Positions 1-8,667 of a stretch of 64,000 nt of DNA are shown here, piece after piece. The stretch comes from Aureimonas altamirensis (GTDB taxonomy: Bacteria > Pseudomonadota > Alphaproteobacteria > Rhizobiales > Rhizobiaceae). Both the position numbers and the translations under genes were made by a program. Location: NCBI RefSeq assembly GCF_001463885.1, contig NZ_BBWQ01000022.1:1-64000 (forward strand), read 5' to 3'. Every line of letters begins with the position of its first letter. Position 1 is the first letter of the stretch. The notes beneath the pieces were generated by a model. The model made no database searches. It saw only the letters and a program-made list of their open reading frames with translations, and was not told the origin of the DNA.

Positions 1-178
1 CGAAGCCAACCGCCGCGACGCCGAGATCACCGCCTTGCTTCAGCGCAATAACGCGCAGGCCGAGGGGCTCGGTCTGCGTGGCACGCCCGTGTTTCTGATC
101 GGTCGGTTTCTCGTCGCCTCCGCCCTCGACGAGGACGGCTTCCGCCAGGTTGTCGCAGACGCTCGCGAAGCGTCTTGA
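1..178 (+). CDS. DsbA-family thioredoxin-like protein, C-terminal fragment
   Basis: Open from base 2 to the TGA at 176-178, giving 58 residues with the start outside the window. The segment contains RGTPVFLIG, the cis-Pro loop (TP) typical of the DsbA/ScsC thioredoxin fold, followed by a final helix. The CXXC motif would lie upstream of the window. It is directly followed by a DsbD-like and a TlpA-like gene on the same strand, an arrangement like the copper-tolerance scs operon (ScsC-ScsB-ScsD). The role as a periplasmic disulfide isomerase or oxidase kept reduced by the DsbD homologue is inferred from this context. Confidence 0.75.
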   Translation, partial: EANRRDAEITALLQRNNAQAEGLGLRGTPVFLIGRFLVASALDEDGFRQVVADAREAS

Positions 179-210
179 TGCATCCCGATCGCGATCATCC
201 GAGTAATTTC

Positions 211-2028
211 ATGTCCTCAATGCCCATACTCCGCCTCCTTGCTGGCCTGTTCTTCGTCTTCCTGTCGCTGCCCGCCGCGGCGCAACAGGAGGATCTCCTG
301 CAAGCCGAGGAAGCCTTCCGTTTCTCGGTTGAGCGGAATGCGGATCAGCAGATCCAACTCCGGTGGGAAATCGAGGAAGGCTATTACCTCTATCGCGATC
401 ATCTGGAAGCGAAGGATGCCGCGACCGGCGAGCCGATCCCGCTGTCGACTGGACCGGGCGTCGTGGAGACAGAGGATGCCAACTTCGGTCCTTCGGAGGT
501 CTATTATCTTGAAGCGGTGGCACGTCTCGGCACTGAAGCGCCCGGGCAGGTCGCAGTCACCTATCAGGGCTGCAAGAAGGATTCGATCTGCTATCCGCCG
601 CTGACCCTGACGGTCAACACGGCAAACCTTCAGGTTTCCGAACCCGTTGTCGGCTTTGGCATAGGTCCAACTCCGGCCGCCCCTGCCGGAGGGACGGGAA
701 ACGGCGGCTTCAGCCTGGCTGAGGACACGCAGGACGGCGGCATGGTCGGCTCGCTTCTCGCCAGCGGCGGTGCGATCTGGGTGATCGTGAGTTTCCTCGC
801 CTTCGGGCTGTTGCTCGCCTTCACGCCCTGCGTGCTGCCCATGTATCCGATCCTGAGCGCGACCCTGGCGCGCGAGGGCGAGGCATTGACGGCCCGGCGC
901 GGCTTCATCCTGTCTTTGGCCTATGTGCTGGCAATGGCCGCAGCGTTTGGCCTGCTTGGCGTGGTTGCCGCGTGGTCCGGCCAAAACCTCCAGATGGTGC
1001 TGCAATCGCCCTACGCCATTGGCGCCGTCGCAGCGCTGTTCGTCGTGCTGGCGACGGCGATGTTCGGCCTGTTCGAACTGCAACTGCCGACCACCTGGGT
1101 CAGCCGGATGGCAGGGGTACAGGCCGGCACGCGCGGCTCGGTGGGCGGAGCCGCCGGAATGGGCTTCCTTTCCGCGCTGATCGTCGGTCCCTGCGTCACC
1201 GCGCCGCTCGCCGCGGCACTTCTCTATATCGCACATACGGGCGATGCCTGGATCGGCGCGAGTGCGCTGTTTGCCCTCGGGCTCGGCCAAGGCATTCCGC
1301 TGATCGCCTTTGGCACGATGGGGAGCCGCGCTCTGCCGCGTGCGGGGGCGTGGATGGTGCAGGTCAAATACGCGTTCGGCTTCGTCTTTCTCGGCGCGGC
1401 GATCTGGATGGTCTCCCGAATCCTGCCGCCGCAAGTGACGCTGGCGCTTTGGGCGGGCCTCCTCTTGATTGTTGCGGTCTTCATCGGCGTCGCTGATCGG
1501 CTCCTGGCCGATGCGGGTGCCTGGCCACGTTTCCGCAAAGCCGCCGGACTTGGGGTTTCCCTCGGCGGCGTCATCCTGGCGATCGGGGCGGCGTCGGGCG
1601 GGACCGACCCGCTACGTCCGCTCGCCCACTTCGTCATGACCGGTTCGGGCCAGCAGATCGCCCAGTCCGAGATGACATTCATCGAGGCAAACTCGACGCC
1701 GCAGGTCGAGCAAGCGATTGCCTCTGCCAACGGACGTCCGACATTGGTCTATTTCACGGCCGACTGGTGCGTCATCTGCAAGACGATCGAACGCGACGTC
1801 TTTTCGAGCACGGAAATCGTTGCCGCACTGAACGACTTCCAGCGTGTCAAGGTGGATCTGACCGGACTGGATGAGGCCAGTCAGGGTCTGATGCGCGATC
1901 TTGCTGTGGTCGGCCCACCGACCATGATCTTCTTCAACCGAAATGCCTCGGAGGCAAACGGCTCCCGCCTCATCGGCGATGTGACAACCGATACGTTGCT
2001 GACATCGGTCTCTCAGGCGAGGCAGTGA
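211..2028 (+). CDS. dsbD: Thiol:disulfide interchange protein DsbD / ScsB-like
   Basis: Membrane protein that would carry electrons from cytoplasmic thioredoxin to periplasmic thiol proteins. The 605-residue product starts with a signal peptide (MSSMPILRLLAGLFF...). It has an N-terminal DsbD-alpha domain with a Cys pair (QGCKKDSICYPP), a central domain of about eight membrane segments holding the reactive cysteines (FTPCVLPMYP and VGPCVTAP), and a C-terminal thioredoxin domain with ADWCVICK. All three Cys pairs of DsbD are present. The ATG at 178 (overlapping the preceding TGA) or a TTG at 175 would add 11-12 residues; 211 is preferred because the signal peptide then begins at once. It sits between DsbA-like and TlpA-like genes, matching the Scs set. 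Confidence 0.88.
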   Translation: MSSMPILRLLAGLFFVFLSLPAAAQQEDLLQAEEAFRFSVERNADQQIQLRWEIEEGYYLYRDHLEAKDAATGEPIPLSTGPGVVETEDANFGPSEVYYLEAVARLGTEAPGQVAVTYQGCKKDSICYPPLTLTVNTANLQVSEPVVGFGIGPTPAAPAGGTGNGGFSLAEDTQDGGMVGSLLASGGAIWVIVSFLAFGLLLAFTPCVLPMYPILSATLAREGEALTARRGFILSLAYVLAMAAAFGLLGVVAAWSGQNLQMVLQSPYAIGAVAALFVVLATAMFGLFELQLPTTWVSRMAGVQAGTRGSVGGAAGMGFLSALIVGPCVTAPLAAALLYIAHTGDAWIGASALFALGLGQGIPLIAFGTMGSRALPRAGAWMVQVKYAFGFVFLGAAIWMVSRILPPQVTLALWAGLLLIVAVFIGVADRLLADAGAWPRFRKAAGLGVSLGGVILAIGAASGGTDPLRPLAHFVMTGSGQQIAQSEMTFIEANSTPQVEQAIASANGRPTLVYFTADWCVICKTIERDVFSSTEIVAALNDFQRVKVDLTGLDEASQGLMRDLAVVGPPTMIFFNRNASEANGSRLIGDVTTDTLLTSVSQARQ

Positions 2029-2029
2029 G

Positions 2030-2830
2030 ATGAACGCAGTCGCCATCGGGCCTTTCGTCTTCGCACCCGACCGCTTCGCCGCGATCCTCGCCATCGCCGC
2101 CTTTCTCCTGCTGAGCGAGATCCTCGCCCGCAAGGTCGATCAGCGCTTTTCGTCCTGGGCCTGGGGCGCGACCGTCGCTTTCGTGGTCGGCGCGCGCGTC
2201 GGGCACGTCATCCAGCACGCGAGCAGTTTCCTCGCCGAGCCGCTGCGCGTATTCTACATGTGGCAGGGCGGCTTCATGATCGAAGCCGGCATTGCGCTGG
2301 CGTTCGCCTACACGTTCTTTCGCTTCCGGCGCGAATTGCGGCTCACATTGTGGACGGCCCTGCCGAGCGCCGCTGCGGCCTATGTCGCGTTCTTCGTACT
2401 GCAGCTCAGCGCCGGCGTGCCGGCGACACCGCTGCCGACCGGAGACATCTACCGCACGCTGGCCGGAGAACGGTTCAATCCAAGTGAACTCGAAGGTCAA
2501 CCTGTGGTCATCAACCTGTGGGCGACGTGGTGCCCGCCCTGCCGCCGTGAAATGCCGATGATGGCGGACGTTGCCGCAAATACGGACGCTGCCGAACTTG
2601 TCTTCGTCAACCAAGGTGAAGGCCAGGAGATCATTCAGCGCTACCTCACAGCCGAGAATCTTGAGCTTGAGCATGTGGTGCTCGACGGACTCGGTGAGTT
2701 CGGTCGTCATTACGAGGTACCGGGCCTGCCGGCTACGTTGTTCCTCAAGAGCGACGGGACGCTGCAATCGGTACACATGGGCGAGATCTCAAGAGAAGCC
2801 CTCGTGAGCGGCATTCAAGGTCTCGAATAG
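2030..2830 (+). CDS. Membrane-anchored TlpA-like thioredoxin (ScsD-like)
   Basis: 266-residue protein starting one base after the dsbD stop, so co-translated. The N-terminal half (about residues 1-135) has several membrane helices and resembles the Lgt-like or DoxX-like membrane domain found in some TlpA proteins. The C-terminal half is a thioredoxin fold with WATWCPPCRREMP and the cis-Pro segment VPGLPATLF. Probably a periplasm-facing disulfide reductase fed by the DsbD protein. In the scs operons this is the ScsD position. The exact client is unknown; copper-related thiol protection or cytochrome maturation are both possible. Confidence 0.8.
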   Translation: MNAVAIGPFVFAPDRFAAILAIAAFLLLSEILARKVDQRFSSWAWGATVAFVVGARVGHVIQHASSFLAEPLRVFYMWQGGFMIEAGIALAFAYTFFRFRRELRLTLWTALPSAAAAYVAFFVLQLSAGVPATPLPTGDIYRTLAGERFNPSELEGQPVVINLWATWCPPCRREMPMMADVAANTDAAELVFVNQGEGQEIIQRYLTAENLELEHVVLDGLGEFGRHYEVPGLPATLFLKSDGTLQSVHMGEISREALVSGIQGLE

Positions 2831-2961
2831 CCGCCGCAGGTCCGGCACGGCTGGCTTTTGCTGACGACCGTGACGAAGCTGCGACCATCCTCATGATGTT
2901 TTGTCATGCAATCCTCATTGAGCCTGCCATTCTCGGACGCTATTGGGCAAGGCAACAGGTC

Positions 2962-3465
2962 TTAGGGCCTTTGATCGAGACGAGCCTTAATTGTCTCCAT
3001 CTGCTCGATCTCGCTGCGCTGGGCTGCGATGATTTCTTCGCAAAGCGTCAGCAATTCAGCATCGCGCAGGTCTGCTTCCCGGCACATGAGGATCGCGCCC
3101 GAGTGGTGCGGGATCATCGAATCGATGAACTGCCCGTCACCGATCAGGGTTTGGCTTCGTGTGGCTGCGAATGAGGCGATCGTCAAGACGAGGAAGACGG
3201 CGTAGAGGGTGATATTGAGCCCTTTTCGCGGAAACATGCCGGGCATCGTTGCCAGCATGAAGATGCCCATCGGCGCCCACATGGTCACGGCCATGTAGAA
3301 CATGTTGAGATTGTTTCGGAAATCTTGAAATCCGTCGATCATCGAGAACATGACGACGTACATGACGATCAGGCCGAGCGCCATGTTGATCCAGAACATC
3401 AGGTAGGGACGTCCTTCGCCGTGATCGGCGTGTTCGTGCTTGCCATTATGGGACGATTGGGTCAT
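2962..3465 (-). CDS. DUF305-family membrane protein
   Basis: 167-residue protein, last gene of a csoR-led minus-strand operon. A His-rich N-terminus (SSHNGKHEHADHGEG) is followed by three predicted membrane segments and a C-terminal DUF305 domain with the hallmark SMIPHHSGAILM and an alpha-helical EIIAAQRSEIEQM stretch. DUF305 proteins are often found in metal-resistance clusters and are thought to bind metal through the HH motif and Met/His residues, but no activity is firmly assigned. This is one of three DUF305 domains in the copper island. Confidence 0.85.
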   Translation of the reverse strand: MTQSSHNGKHEHADHGEGRPYLMFWINMALGLIVMYVVMFSMIDGFQDFRNNLNMFYMAVTMWAPMGIFMLATMPGMFPRKGLNITLYAVFLVLTIASFAATRSQTLIGDGQFIDSMIPHHSGAILMCREADLRDAELLTLCEEIIAAQRSEIEQMETIKARLDQRP

Positions 3466-3487
3466 CTCGTGGCTCCTTGGTTTTCGC

Positions 3488-4255
3488 TTAATGTCCGAGA
3501 CCGATGCCCATGGGCTTGAGTAGCATCCAGATCGCCATTCCGACCATCATCAGGTTCTCCGTCAGCGAGACGAAGCCGAGCGGAACGTTGCTGTCACCGC
3601 CAACGCAGGCGCATTTGAGTTCGCGCTTGTCGATATAGACCGCCTTGAAGACCGATACGGCTCCGACAGTGCCGATGAAGAGGGCAACGGGGATCGACAG
3701 CCACATCAGCGCGCCGGCCATCATCAGGATGCCCGCCAGCGCTTCGGCGAACGGATAGACGTAGGAGTAGCGCACCCAGCGCTGGGCGAACAGATCGTAG
3801 TTGAGGAACATGGTAGCGAAGCTTTCCACGTCCTTGAGCTTCTGCAGGGCGAGCAGACACATGGCGATGGCAATGAACCATTCTGCCGCCGCAACGGTCG
3901 CAAGGGTACCGAACGCGGCCCAACTCGTCGCTAGCGCCATCAACGCAGCCATCGCGAACAACGCGATCACCGGCGTATAGGTGGTGGCGTCCTTGTCCTT
4001 TACCTCCTTGCCGAAGAAGGCGAGAAGATCGTCGTAGCCGCCGATGCGATTGCCGCCGATAAAGGTCTGCGGTGTGGTGTCGACGCCGTGCGTTTTCTTG
4101 AAAGCATCGATCTCGGCGCGCGACGTCAGCTCATGATCGTTGACCTCGTAGCCCTGCCGTTTCAGGAGGTCGAGCGATTTGAGACCGTAGGGACAGGTAT
4201 GTTCGTGGGTCACCATCCTGTGCAGGTCGGCGCGTTTTGCGGTGGAAGTGGCCAT
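3488..4255 (-). CDS. Glutaredoxin-MauE/DoxX fusion membrane protein
   Basis: 255-residue two-domain protein. Residues about 1-85 form a glutaredoxin (HTCPYGLKSL redox motif, TTPQTFIGG cis-Pro loop, GGYDDL glutathione-binding segment). Residues about 90-255 form a MauE/DoxX-like membrane domain of about five helices with an extra Cys pair (KCACVGG). This links a cytoplasmic glutathione-dependent thiol donor to a membrane domain of the type that handles disulfide traffic in methylamine dehydrogenase maturation. It is the middle gene of csoR-this-DUF305, 18 bp after csoR. A role in copper-linked thiol redox transfer is inference; no substrate can be read from the sequence. Confidence 0.8.
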   Translation of the reverse strand: MATSTAKRADLHRMVTHEHTCPYGLKSLDLLKRQGYEVNDHELTSRAEIDAFKKTHGVDTTPQTFIGGNRIGGYDDLLAFFGKEVKDKDATTYTPVIALFAMAALMALATSWAAFGTLATVAAAEWFIAIAMCLLALQKLKDVESFATMFLNYDLFAQRWVRYSYVYPFAEALAGILMMAGALMWLSIPVALFIGTVGAVSVFKAVYIDKRELKCACVGGDSNVPLGFVSLTENLMMVGMAIWMLLKPMGIGLGH

Positions 4256-4273
4256 GTCGTCAGTCCTTCGATT

Positions 4274-4549
4274 TCAGAGTTTTGCTTTTGCGAACACCTC
4301 GACCAACTCGCTGAATTTGCGGCGTTGCGCGTCCGCATCACCTGCCGCTATCGCTTCCTCGACACAGCAAGCGGCGTGGGTCTTGAGGATTTCGGTCTCG
4401 ACCTTGGCCAGCGCCGCCTTGATGGCGTGGATCTGATGCAGGATATCGATGCAGTAACGGTCATCGGCCACCATCTGGCTGACCCCTCGCACCTGTCCTT
4501 CGATTCGCTTGAGCCTCGCGCGGAGGGCTTTGTTGTCCTTCTGGCACAT
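4274..4549 (-). CDS. csoR: CsoR-family Cu(I)-responsive repressor
   Basis: 91-residue CsoR/RcnR-family repressor. Cys33, His58 and Cys62 have the exact 25 and 4 spacing of the C-H-C copper site of CsoR (Cys36-His61-Cys65 in M. tuberculosis), which argues for Cu(I) rather than Ni/Co or formaldehyde sensing. The start MCQKDN is chosen because family members begin with this Lys/Arg-rich helix; longer in-frame starts would run through the operator. A CsoR-like operator lies 10 bp upstream, so the csoR-glutaredoxin/MauE-DUF305 operon is probably autoregulated and released by copper. Confidence 0.9.
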   Translation of the reverse strand: MCQKDNKALRARLKRIEGQVRGVSQMVADDRYCIDILHQIHAIKAALAKVETEILKTHAACCVEEAIAAGDADAQRRKFSELVEVFAKAKL

Positions 4550-4558
4550 GGCCGTAAA

Positions 4559-4575
4559 ATACCCCGTATGGGTAT
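4559..4575. promoter_or_regulatory. CsoR operator
   Basis: ATACCC-CGTAT-GGGTAT is a perfect 6-bp inverted repeat around a 5-bp centre, matching the GC-tract-with-AT-flanks form of known CsoR operators. It is positioned 10 bp upstream of the csoR start. Binding by the adjacent CsoR is inference. Confidence 0.75.
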
Positions 4576-4671
4576 ATTTAAGGTTCGAGAGCCATCTTGG
4601 TTCCCTCCGATCAAAAAATCTCGCCGGCGCTTTCTGTCTGCTTTGCACCATTGTCGCGATCATCAGTGGGG

Positions 4672-4702
4672 TTGACCTTCCAATGGTTGGAACCCTCATC
4701 TT
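4672..4702 (+). promoter_or_regulatory. CueR-type promoter A (drives 58-aa gene)
   Basis: TTGACC at 4672-4677, a 19-bp spacer containing the dyad TTCCAATGGTTGGAA, and -10 CATCTT at 4697-4702. This long-spacer architecture is the hallmark of MerR-family activators, and the -35/dyad sequence is close to the E. coli copA promoter bound by CueR. The downstream gene is the small ORF at 4728. Confidence 0.85.
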
Positions 4703-4727
4703 GGAGGGCCAAACGAAGGAGATGGAC

Positions 4728-4904
4728 ATGAAGATCAGAGCCGAGAATCTGATCGCCGCAGTTGGAGAGCTTCGGGTCGGGTTGCTTGCGGTCAGGGATC
4801 TGGCCGATACGCTGTTATCCCTGGTCGAGGCCCGCGGACGCATCACCATTTTCGAAACAGGGTTCCAGACGTGGTTCAGCGTCCACGCGAGCCGTTTGCC
4901 TTGA
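4728..4904 (+). CDS. 58-residue protein of unknown function behind a CueR promoter
   Basis: Start chosen at ATG 4728 because AAGGA at 4716-4720 lies seven bases upstream; ATG 4722 is too close to that site. The product begins MKIRAENLIAAVGELRVG and is mostly an amphipathic helix (Ala/Leu/Arg/Glu) followed by an aromatic tail (FETGFQTWFSVHASRLP). It has no Cys, no signal peptide and no clear membrane helix. I do not recognise a family. Its only link to function is the strong CueR-type promoter 25 bp upstream, so copper-induced expression is expected. Confidence 0.6.
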   Translation: MKIRAENLIAAVGELRVGLLAVRDLADTLLSLVEARGRITIFETGFQTWFSVHASRLP

Positions 4905-5008
4905 CCGAAGGCGCACCGATGGGGCGCTTGTCGCCTTCGCGGTGGCAACCGTCCTCGTGCTGATGACCGGCAAAGGAAAAGGGCGGAATTGATCCGCCCT
5001 TCACCGTC

Positions 5009-5413
5009 TCATTGGCTGCGCTTGGCCAGCCATTCCTGCATCTGCGCGATTTCCGCCTCCTGGGCGGAGATGACCTCCTCAGCAAGTGCTCGCACCTCGG
5101 GGTCTGATCCGTGTTCGAGAACGACACGAGCCATGTCGATGGCGCCCTGGTGATGGGGGATCATGCCGCGCATGAAATCCTCATCCGCATCGCCCGTAAA
5201 CTCGATCGCCATATCGGCATGCATCTTGTCGTTGACTTGCTGGTAGGCGCGAATGACAGGGTTATCCGAAGGCGCGGTGGCGCCGTGTCCGGCATGTTCG
5301 CCGTGATTCATGGTCGCTCCTTGGCCTTGCTCGTCCATCTGAGACTGTGCGTAGGCGAGTCCGCCAGCAATGACGAACGCGCCGGCAATGAAGATCGGGG
5401 TGAGCTTGTTCAT
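5009..5413 (-). CDS. Secreted DUF305 protein
   Basis: 134-residue protein with an N-terminal signal sequence ([18 protein letters not shown]), a Met/His-rich linker ([10 protein letters not shown]) and a DUF305 domain with [15 protein letters not shown]. Likely periplasmic and metal binding. It lies 14 bp downstream of copZ on the same strand, so it is expected to be transcribed from the copper-inducible promoter at 5685-5655. The family's biochemical role is not established; the Met/His content suggests Cu(I) or Ag(I) binding. Confidence 0.85.
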   Translation of the reverse strand: MNKLTPIFIAGAFVIAGGLAYAQSQMDEQGQGATMNHGEHAGHGATAPSDNPVIRAYQQVNDKMHADMAIEFTGDADEDFMRGMIPHHQGAIDMARVVLEHGSDPEVRALAEEVISAQEAEIAQMQEWLAKRSQ

Positions 5414-5427
5414 GACACAGCTCCTGG

Positions 5428-5622
5428 TCAGTTTACAGTTGCAGGATAGCCGGCTTCTTCGAGAACCTGCTGAATAGCCCCCGCACTAGCAGTCGTCTCA
5501 ACCTTGACCGCCCGCGCCTCCGGATTCGTCTCCACCCTGGCGGTGGGGTCGACTGACTGGATCGCCTTGGTGACGGATTTTGCGCAGCCACCGCAGGTCA
5601 TGTTCTCGATTCTGAGTTCCAT
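5428..5622 (-). CDS. copZ: Copper chaperone CopZ (HMA domain)
   Basis: 64-residue stand-alone heavy-metal-associated domain with the Cu(I) site [12 protein letters not shown] near the N-terminus (MTCGGC, a CXXC motif) and a C-terminal EEAGYPA segment typical of CopZ. It would bind Cu(I) in the cytoplasm and deliver it to the divergently encoded CopA. It is first gene of a two-gene operon with DUF305, behind a CueR-type promoter. Confidence 0.9.
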   Translation of the reverse strand: MELRIENMTCGGCAKSVTKAIQSVDPTARVETNPEARAVKVETTASAGAIQQVLEEAGYPATVN

Positions 5623-5654
5623 GAGAATTCTCCTTGTTTGGTCTCACGTTGCCA

Positions 5655-5685
5655 AATGTGGGGCTTCCAACCATGGGAAGGTCAA
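5655..5685 (-). promoter_or_regulatory. CueR-type promoter B (copZ-DUF305)
   Basis: On the minus strand: TTGACC at 5685-5680, a 19-bp spacer with TTCCCATGGTTGGAA dyad, and -10 CACATT at 5660-5655. It points toward copZ (start 5622) and sits back-to-back with promoter C, 25 bp apart. Confidence 0.85.
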
Positions 5686-5710
5686 TGGCGATTTTTCTCT
5701 GTTTGTCCTC

Positions 5711-5741
5711 TTGACCTTCCCATGGTTGGAAATCCCATCTT
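5711..5741 (+). promoter_or_regulatory. CueR-type promoter C (copA operon)
   Basis: TTGACC at 5711-5716, a 19-bp spacer with dyad TTCCCATGGTTGGAA, and -10 CATCTT at 5736-5741. The copA start is 41 bp downstream. The dyad is identical to that of the opposing promoter B. Confidence 0.88.
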
Positions 5742-5781
5742 CTGTCCGAACTGGAATTTCGGGACAAAAAAGGAGGCGGCT

Positions 5782-8340
5782 ATGAATGCCCCCGTTCGAG
5801 CAACAGACCTGTCTGGAACGATATCACTCCCCATTGAGGGGATGACCTGTGCATCCTGCGTAGGTCGTGTCGAAAGAGCCCTCAAGGCCGTGCCTGGCGT
5901 CGCCGATGCGGTCGTCAATCTGGCGACCGAAAAGGCGAGCATCACCACGAACGCTGCGGTCGATCCTGCCACTCTCGTCAAGGCCGTGGAGGATGTAGGC
6001 TATGAGGTTGCGGCAAGCTTCTCCGCGCCGACGGCAGCCTCGCTTGAAGTGGCGATCGAGGGCATGACCTGCGCATCCTGCGTGGGACGCGTCGAAAAGG
6101 CGCTCAAGGCCGTACCCGGCGTCACTAATGCCGTCGTCAACCTCGCGACCGAGAAGGCCACGATCCAGGGCAGCGCCGATGCGGCGGCTTTGGTGGCTGC
6201 CATCGAGGGCGCGGGATACGACGCCAGGGTGATCGCCACGGCGGCAGGAACCAGCCAGGGCGAGACGGATGATCGTACCGAAAAGAAGGAAGCGGAACGT
6301 CGTGAACTGACCCGCGATTTCACCATCGCGGCGGTGCTGACGGTGCCTGTCTTCATCCTGGAGATGGGCTCACACGTCATTCCGGGCATGCATGACCTGA
6401 TCGCTTCAACCATCGGCATGCAGACGAACTGGTATATCCAGTTCGTGTTGACGACCATCGTCCTGTTCGTTCCGGGTATCCGCTTTTACGACAAGGGGCT
6501 GCCCGCCCTGTGGCGGCTCGCCCCCGACATGAACTCGCTGGTCGCGGTCGGCACGCTCGCCGCCTATGGCTATTCGCTGGTCGCGACCTTCGCGCCCGGT
6601 TTCCTGCCTGCCGGAACGGTGAACGTCTATTTCGAGGCTGCCGCCGTCATCGTGACGCTGATCCTGCTCGGCCGTTTGCTGGAGGCTCGTGCCAAGGGAC
6701 GCACCTCCGAGGCGATCAAGCGTCTCGTCGGCCTTCAGGCCAAGATGGCGCGCGTGCGCAGGGACGGCAAGACGATCGAACTGCCGATCGACGCCGTGCT
6801 GTCGGGAGACATCGTCGAGGTTCGTCCCGGCGATCGCATCCCGGTGGATGGCGAGGTCATCGAAGGCCAGAGCTATGTCGACGAATCGATGATCACGGGC
6901 GAACCGATCCCGGTGTCCAAAACGAATGGCAGCGAGGTCGTGGCCGGAACGGTGAACCAGAAGGGCGCCTTTGCCATCCGTGCGACGGCGGTCGGCGGCA
7001 ACACGGTGCTGTCGCAGATCATCCGCATGGTCGAGGAAGCGCAAGGCTCAAAGCTACCGATCCAGGCGCTGGTCGACAAGGTCACGATGTATTTTGTGCC
7101 GGCGGTGTTTGCGGTAGCGATCCTCACCTTCGCCGCATGGATGTGGTTCGGCCCGTCGCCCGCGCTGACCTTCGCTCTGGTCAATGCCGTCGCCGTCCTG
7201 ATCATCGCCTGCCCCTGCGCCATGGGTCTGGCGACGCCGACCTCGATCATGGTGGGCACGGGCCGCGGTGCGGAACTGGGCGTGCTCTTCCGCAAGGGCG
7301 AAGCGTTGCAGCTGCTCAAGGACGCCAGGGTCGTCGCCGTCGACAAGACGGGCACACTGACCGAAGGCAAGCCTGCGCTCACCGATCTGGAACTGGCCAT
7401 CGGATTCAACCGGGCAAATGTCCTCGGTTTGGTTGCGGCCGTCGAAGCGAAGTCGGAGCATCCGATCGCCCGTGCGATCGTGGATGCGGCCGCCGGGGAG
7501 GACATCCCGCTGCCGGCCGTGTCGGACTTCGAGTCGGTGACGGGTTTCGGCGTCAAGGCCATGGTCGGCGGCAGCCAAGTCGAGATTGGCGCTGACCGCT
7601 ACATGGCAGACCTCGGCCACGACGTAGCTGCCTTCGCCAAGATTGCCGAACGTCTCGGCAATGAGGGCAAGTCACCGCTCTATGCCGCCATCGACGGCAA
7701 GCTCGCGGCGATTATCGCCGTGGCCGATCCGATCAAGGAGACGACGCCCGCAGCGATCAAGGCGCTGCACGATCTCGGCCTCAAGGTCGCGATGATCACC
7801 GGCGACAATGCCCGCACGGCAAAAGCCATCGCGGCTCGGCTGGGGATCGACGAGGTGGTGGCGGAAGTGCTGCCGGACGGCAAGGTCGACGCTGTACGCC
7901 GCCTCAAAGCCCAGCATGGCAAGGTCGCTTTCGTCGGCGATGGCATCAACGACGCTCCGGCGCTGGCCGAAGCGGATGTGGGCCTTGCCATCGGCACGGG
8001 TACGGACATTGCCATCGAGGCAGCCGACGTGGTGCTGATGTCGGGCAGCCTGCAAGGCGTGCCGAACGCGATCGCACTGTCCAAGGCGACGATCGGCAAC
8101 ATCCGGCAGAACCTGTTCTGGGCCTTTGCCTACAACACGGCTCTGATCCCCGTTGCCGCCGGTCTGCTCTATCCGGCCTACGGCATCCTGCTGTCGCCGG
8201 TCTTTGCCGCCGGCGCGATGGCCCTGTCGAGCGTCTTCGTCCTCGGCAACGCGCTGAGGCTCAAGACCTTCCGCGCGCCCGCGCAGGCGGAAAGCGGCGC
8301 AGTCCGGCCCCGTCAGCCTGAACTTGCGCCTGCGGAATGA
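5782..8340 (+). CDS. copA: Cu(I)-exporting P1B-type ATPase CopA
   Basis: 852-residue inner-membrane pump that uses ATP to move Cu(I) from cytoplasm to periplasm. Two N-terminal HMA domains carry GMTCASC (Cys23/Cys26 and Cys97/Cys100). The membrane metal site is CPC at residues 477-479, the phosphorylated Asp is D521 in DKTGTLTEG, and GDGIND is near residue 720. Start is ATG 5782 after AGGAGG; the open frame upstream runs through the promoter and is not coding. It leads an operon copA-glutaredoxin-ferredoxin reductase-cueR-small ORF under CueR-type promoter C. Confidence 0.95.
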   Translation: MNAPVRATDLSGTISLPIEGMTCASCVGRVERALKAVPGVADAVVNLATEKASITTNAAVDPATLVKAVEDVGYEVAASFSAPTAASLEVAIEGMTCASCVGRVEKALKAVPGVTNAVVNLATEKATIQGSADAAALVAAIEGAGYDARVIATAAGTSQGETDDRTEKKEAERRELTRDFTIAAVLTVPVFILEMGSHVIPGMHDLIASTIGMQTNWYIQFVLTTIVLFVPGIRFYDKGLPALWRLAPDMNSLVAVGTLAAYGYSLVATFAPGFLPAGTVNVYFEAAAVIVTLILLGRLLEARAKGRTSEAIKRLVGLQAKMARVRRDGKTIELPIDAVLSGDIVEVRPGDRIPVDGEVIEGQSYVDESMITGEPIPVSKTNGSEVVAGTVNQKGAFAIRATAVGGNTVLSQIIRMVEEAQGSKLPIQALVDKVTMYFVPAVFAVAILTFAAWMWFGPSPALTFALVNAVAVLIIACPCAMGLATPTSIMVGTGRGAELGVLFRKGEALQLLKDARVVAVDKTGTLTEGKPALTDLELAIGFNRANVLGLVAAVEAKSEHPIARAIVDAAAGEDIPLPAVSDFESVTGFGVKAMVGGSQVEIGADRYMADLGHDVAAFAKIAERLGNEGKSPLYAAIDGKLAAIIAVADPIKETTPAAIKALHDLGLKVAMITGDNARTAKAIAARLGIDEVVAEVLPDGKVDAVRRLKAQHGKVAFVGDGINDAPALAEADVGLAIGTGTDIAIEAADVVLMSGSLQGVPNAIALSKATIGNIRQNLFWAFAYNTALIPVAAGLLYPAYGILLSPVFAAGAMALSSVFVLGNALRLKTFRAPAQAESGAVRPRQPELAPAE

Positions 8341-8346
8341 GAAACA

Positions 8347-8372
8347 GGCGAGCCTGCTTCGGCAGGCTCGCC
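8347..8372 (+). other. Strong stem-loop between copA and glutaredoxin gene
   Basis: An 11-bp perfect stem GGCGAGCCTGC / GCAGGCTCGCC closes a TTCG tetraloop. No T-run follows, so it is less likely a full intrinsic terminator than an mRNA-stabilising or attenuating element that separates copA output from the downstream genes. Confidence 0.65.
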
Positions 8373-8392
8373 ACATGTAAAGGAATGAAGCG

Positions 8393-8656
8393 ATGACCAA
8401 TACGGGAACTCCGTCAGTGGTGCTGTATACCACGCCAACCTGCCCCGATTGCCATGCCGTCAAGCGATGGCTTGCTGACCAGGGTGTCCCATTCGAAGAG
8501 CGTGACCTGTCAGATCCGCAGATCGCCGAAGAGGCGAAAGCGCGGACCGGCGTGCGCGTTGCCCCGATCACGATTGTCAACGAACAGGTCTTCTATGGCA
8601 CCTTTGCTGACCAGAAACCTCGTCTGGCGGAAGCCCTGTCATCGGGCGCCGCCTGA
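8393..8656 (+). CDS. Glutaredoxin-family protein
   Basis: 87-residue small glutaredoxin (NrdH-like size) with redox motif TTPTCPDCHAVK (CPDC), cis-Pro loop VRVAPITIV and a C-terminal helix. It would reduce disulfides or bind thiols in the cytoplasm. It lies in the copA-cueR operon immediately before a ferredoxin-reductase gene, suggesting that the two form a thiol-repair or Cu(I)-handling pair; that pairing is inferred from position only. Confidence 0.85.
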   Translation: MTNTGTPSVVLYTTPTCPDCHAVKRWLADQGVPFEERDLSDPQIAEEAKARTGVRVAPITIVNEQVFYGTFADQKPRLAEALSSGAA

Positions 8657-8667
8657 GGGAGATTGTC

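Noticed and set aside
217-1434. 405-codon ORF antisense to dsbD
   Set aside because: Low-complexity Arg/His-rich translation, mirror of a GC-rich membrane gene with clear domain structure on the other strand.
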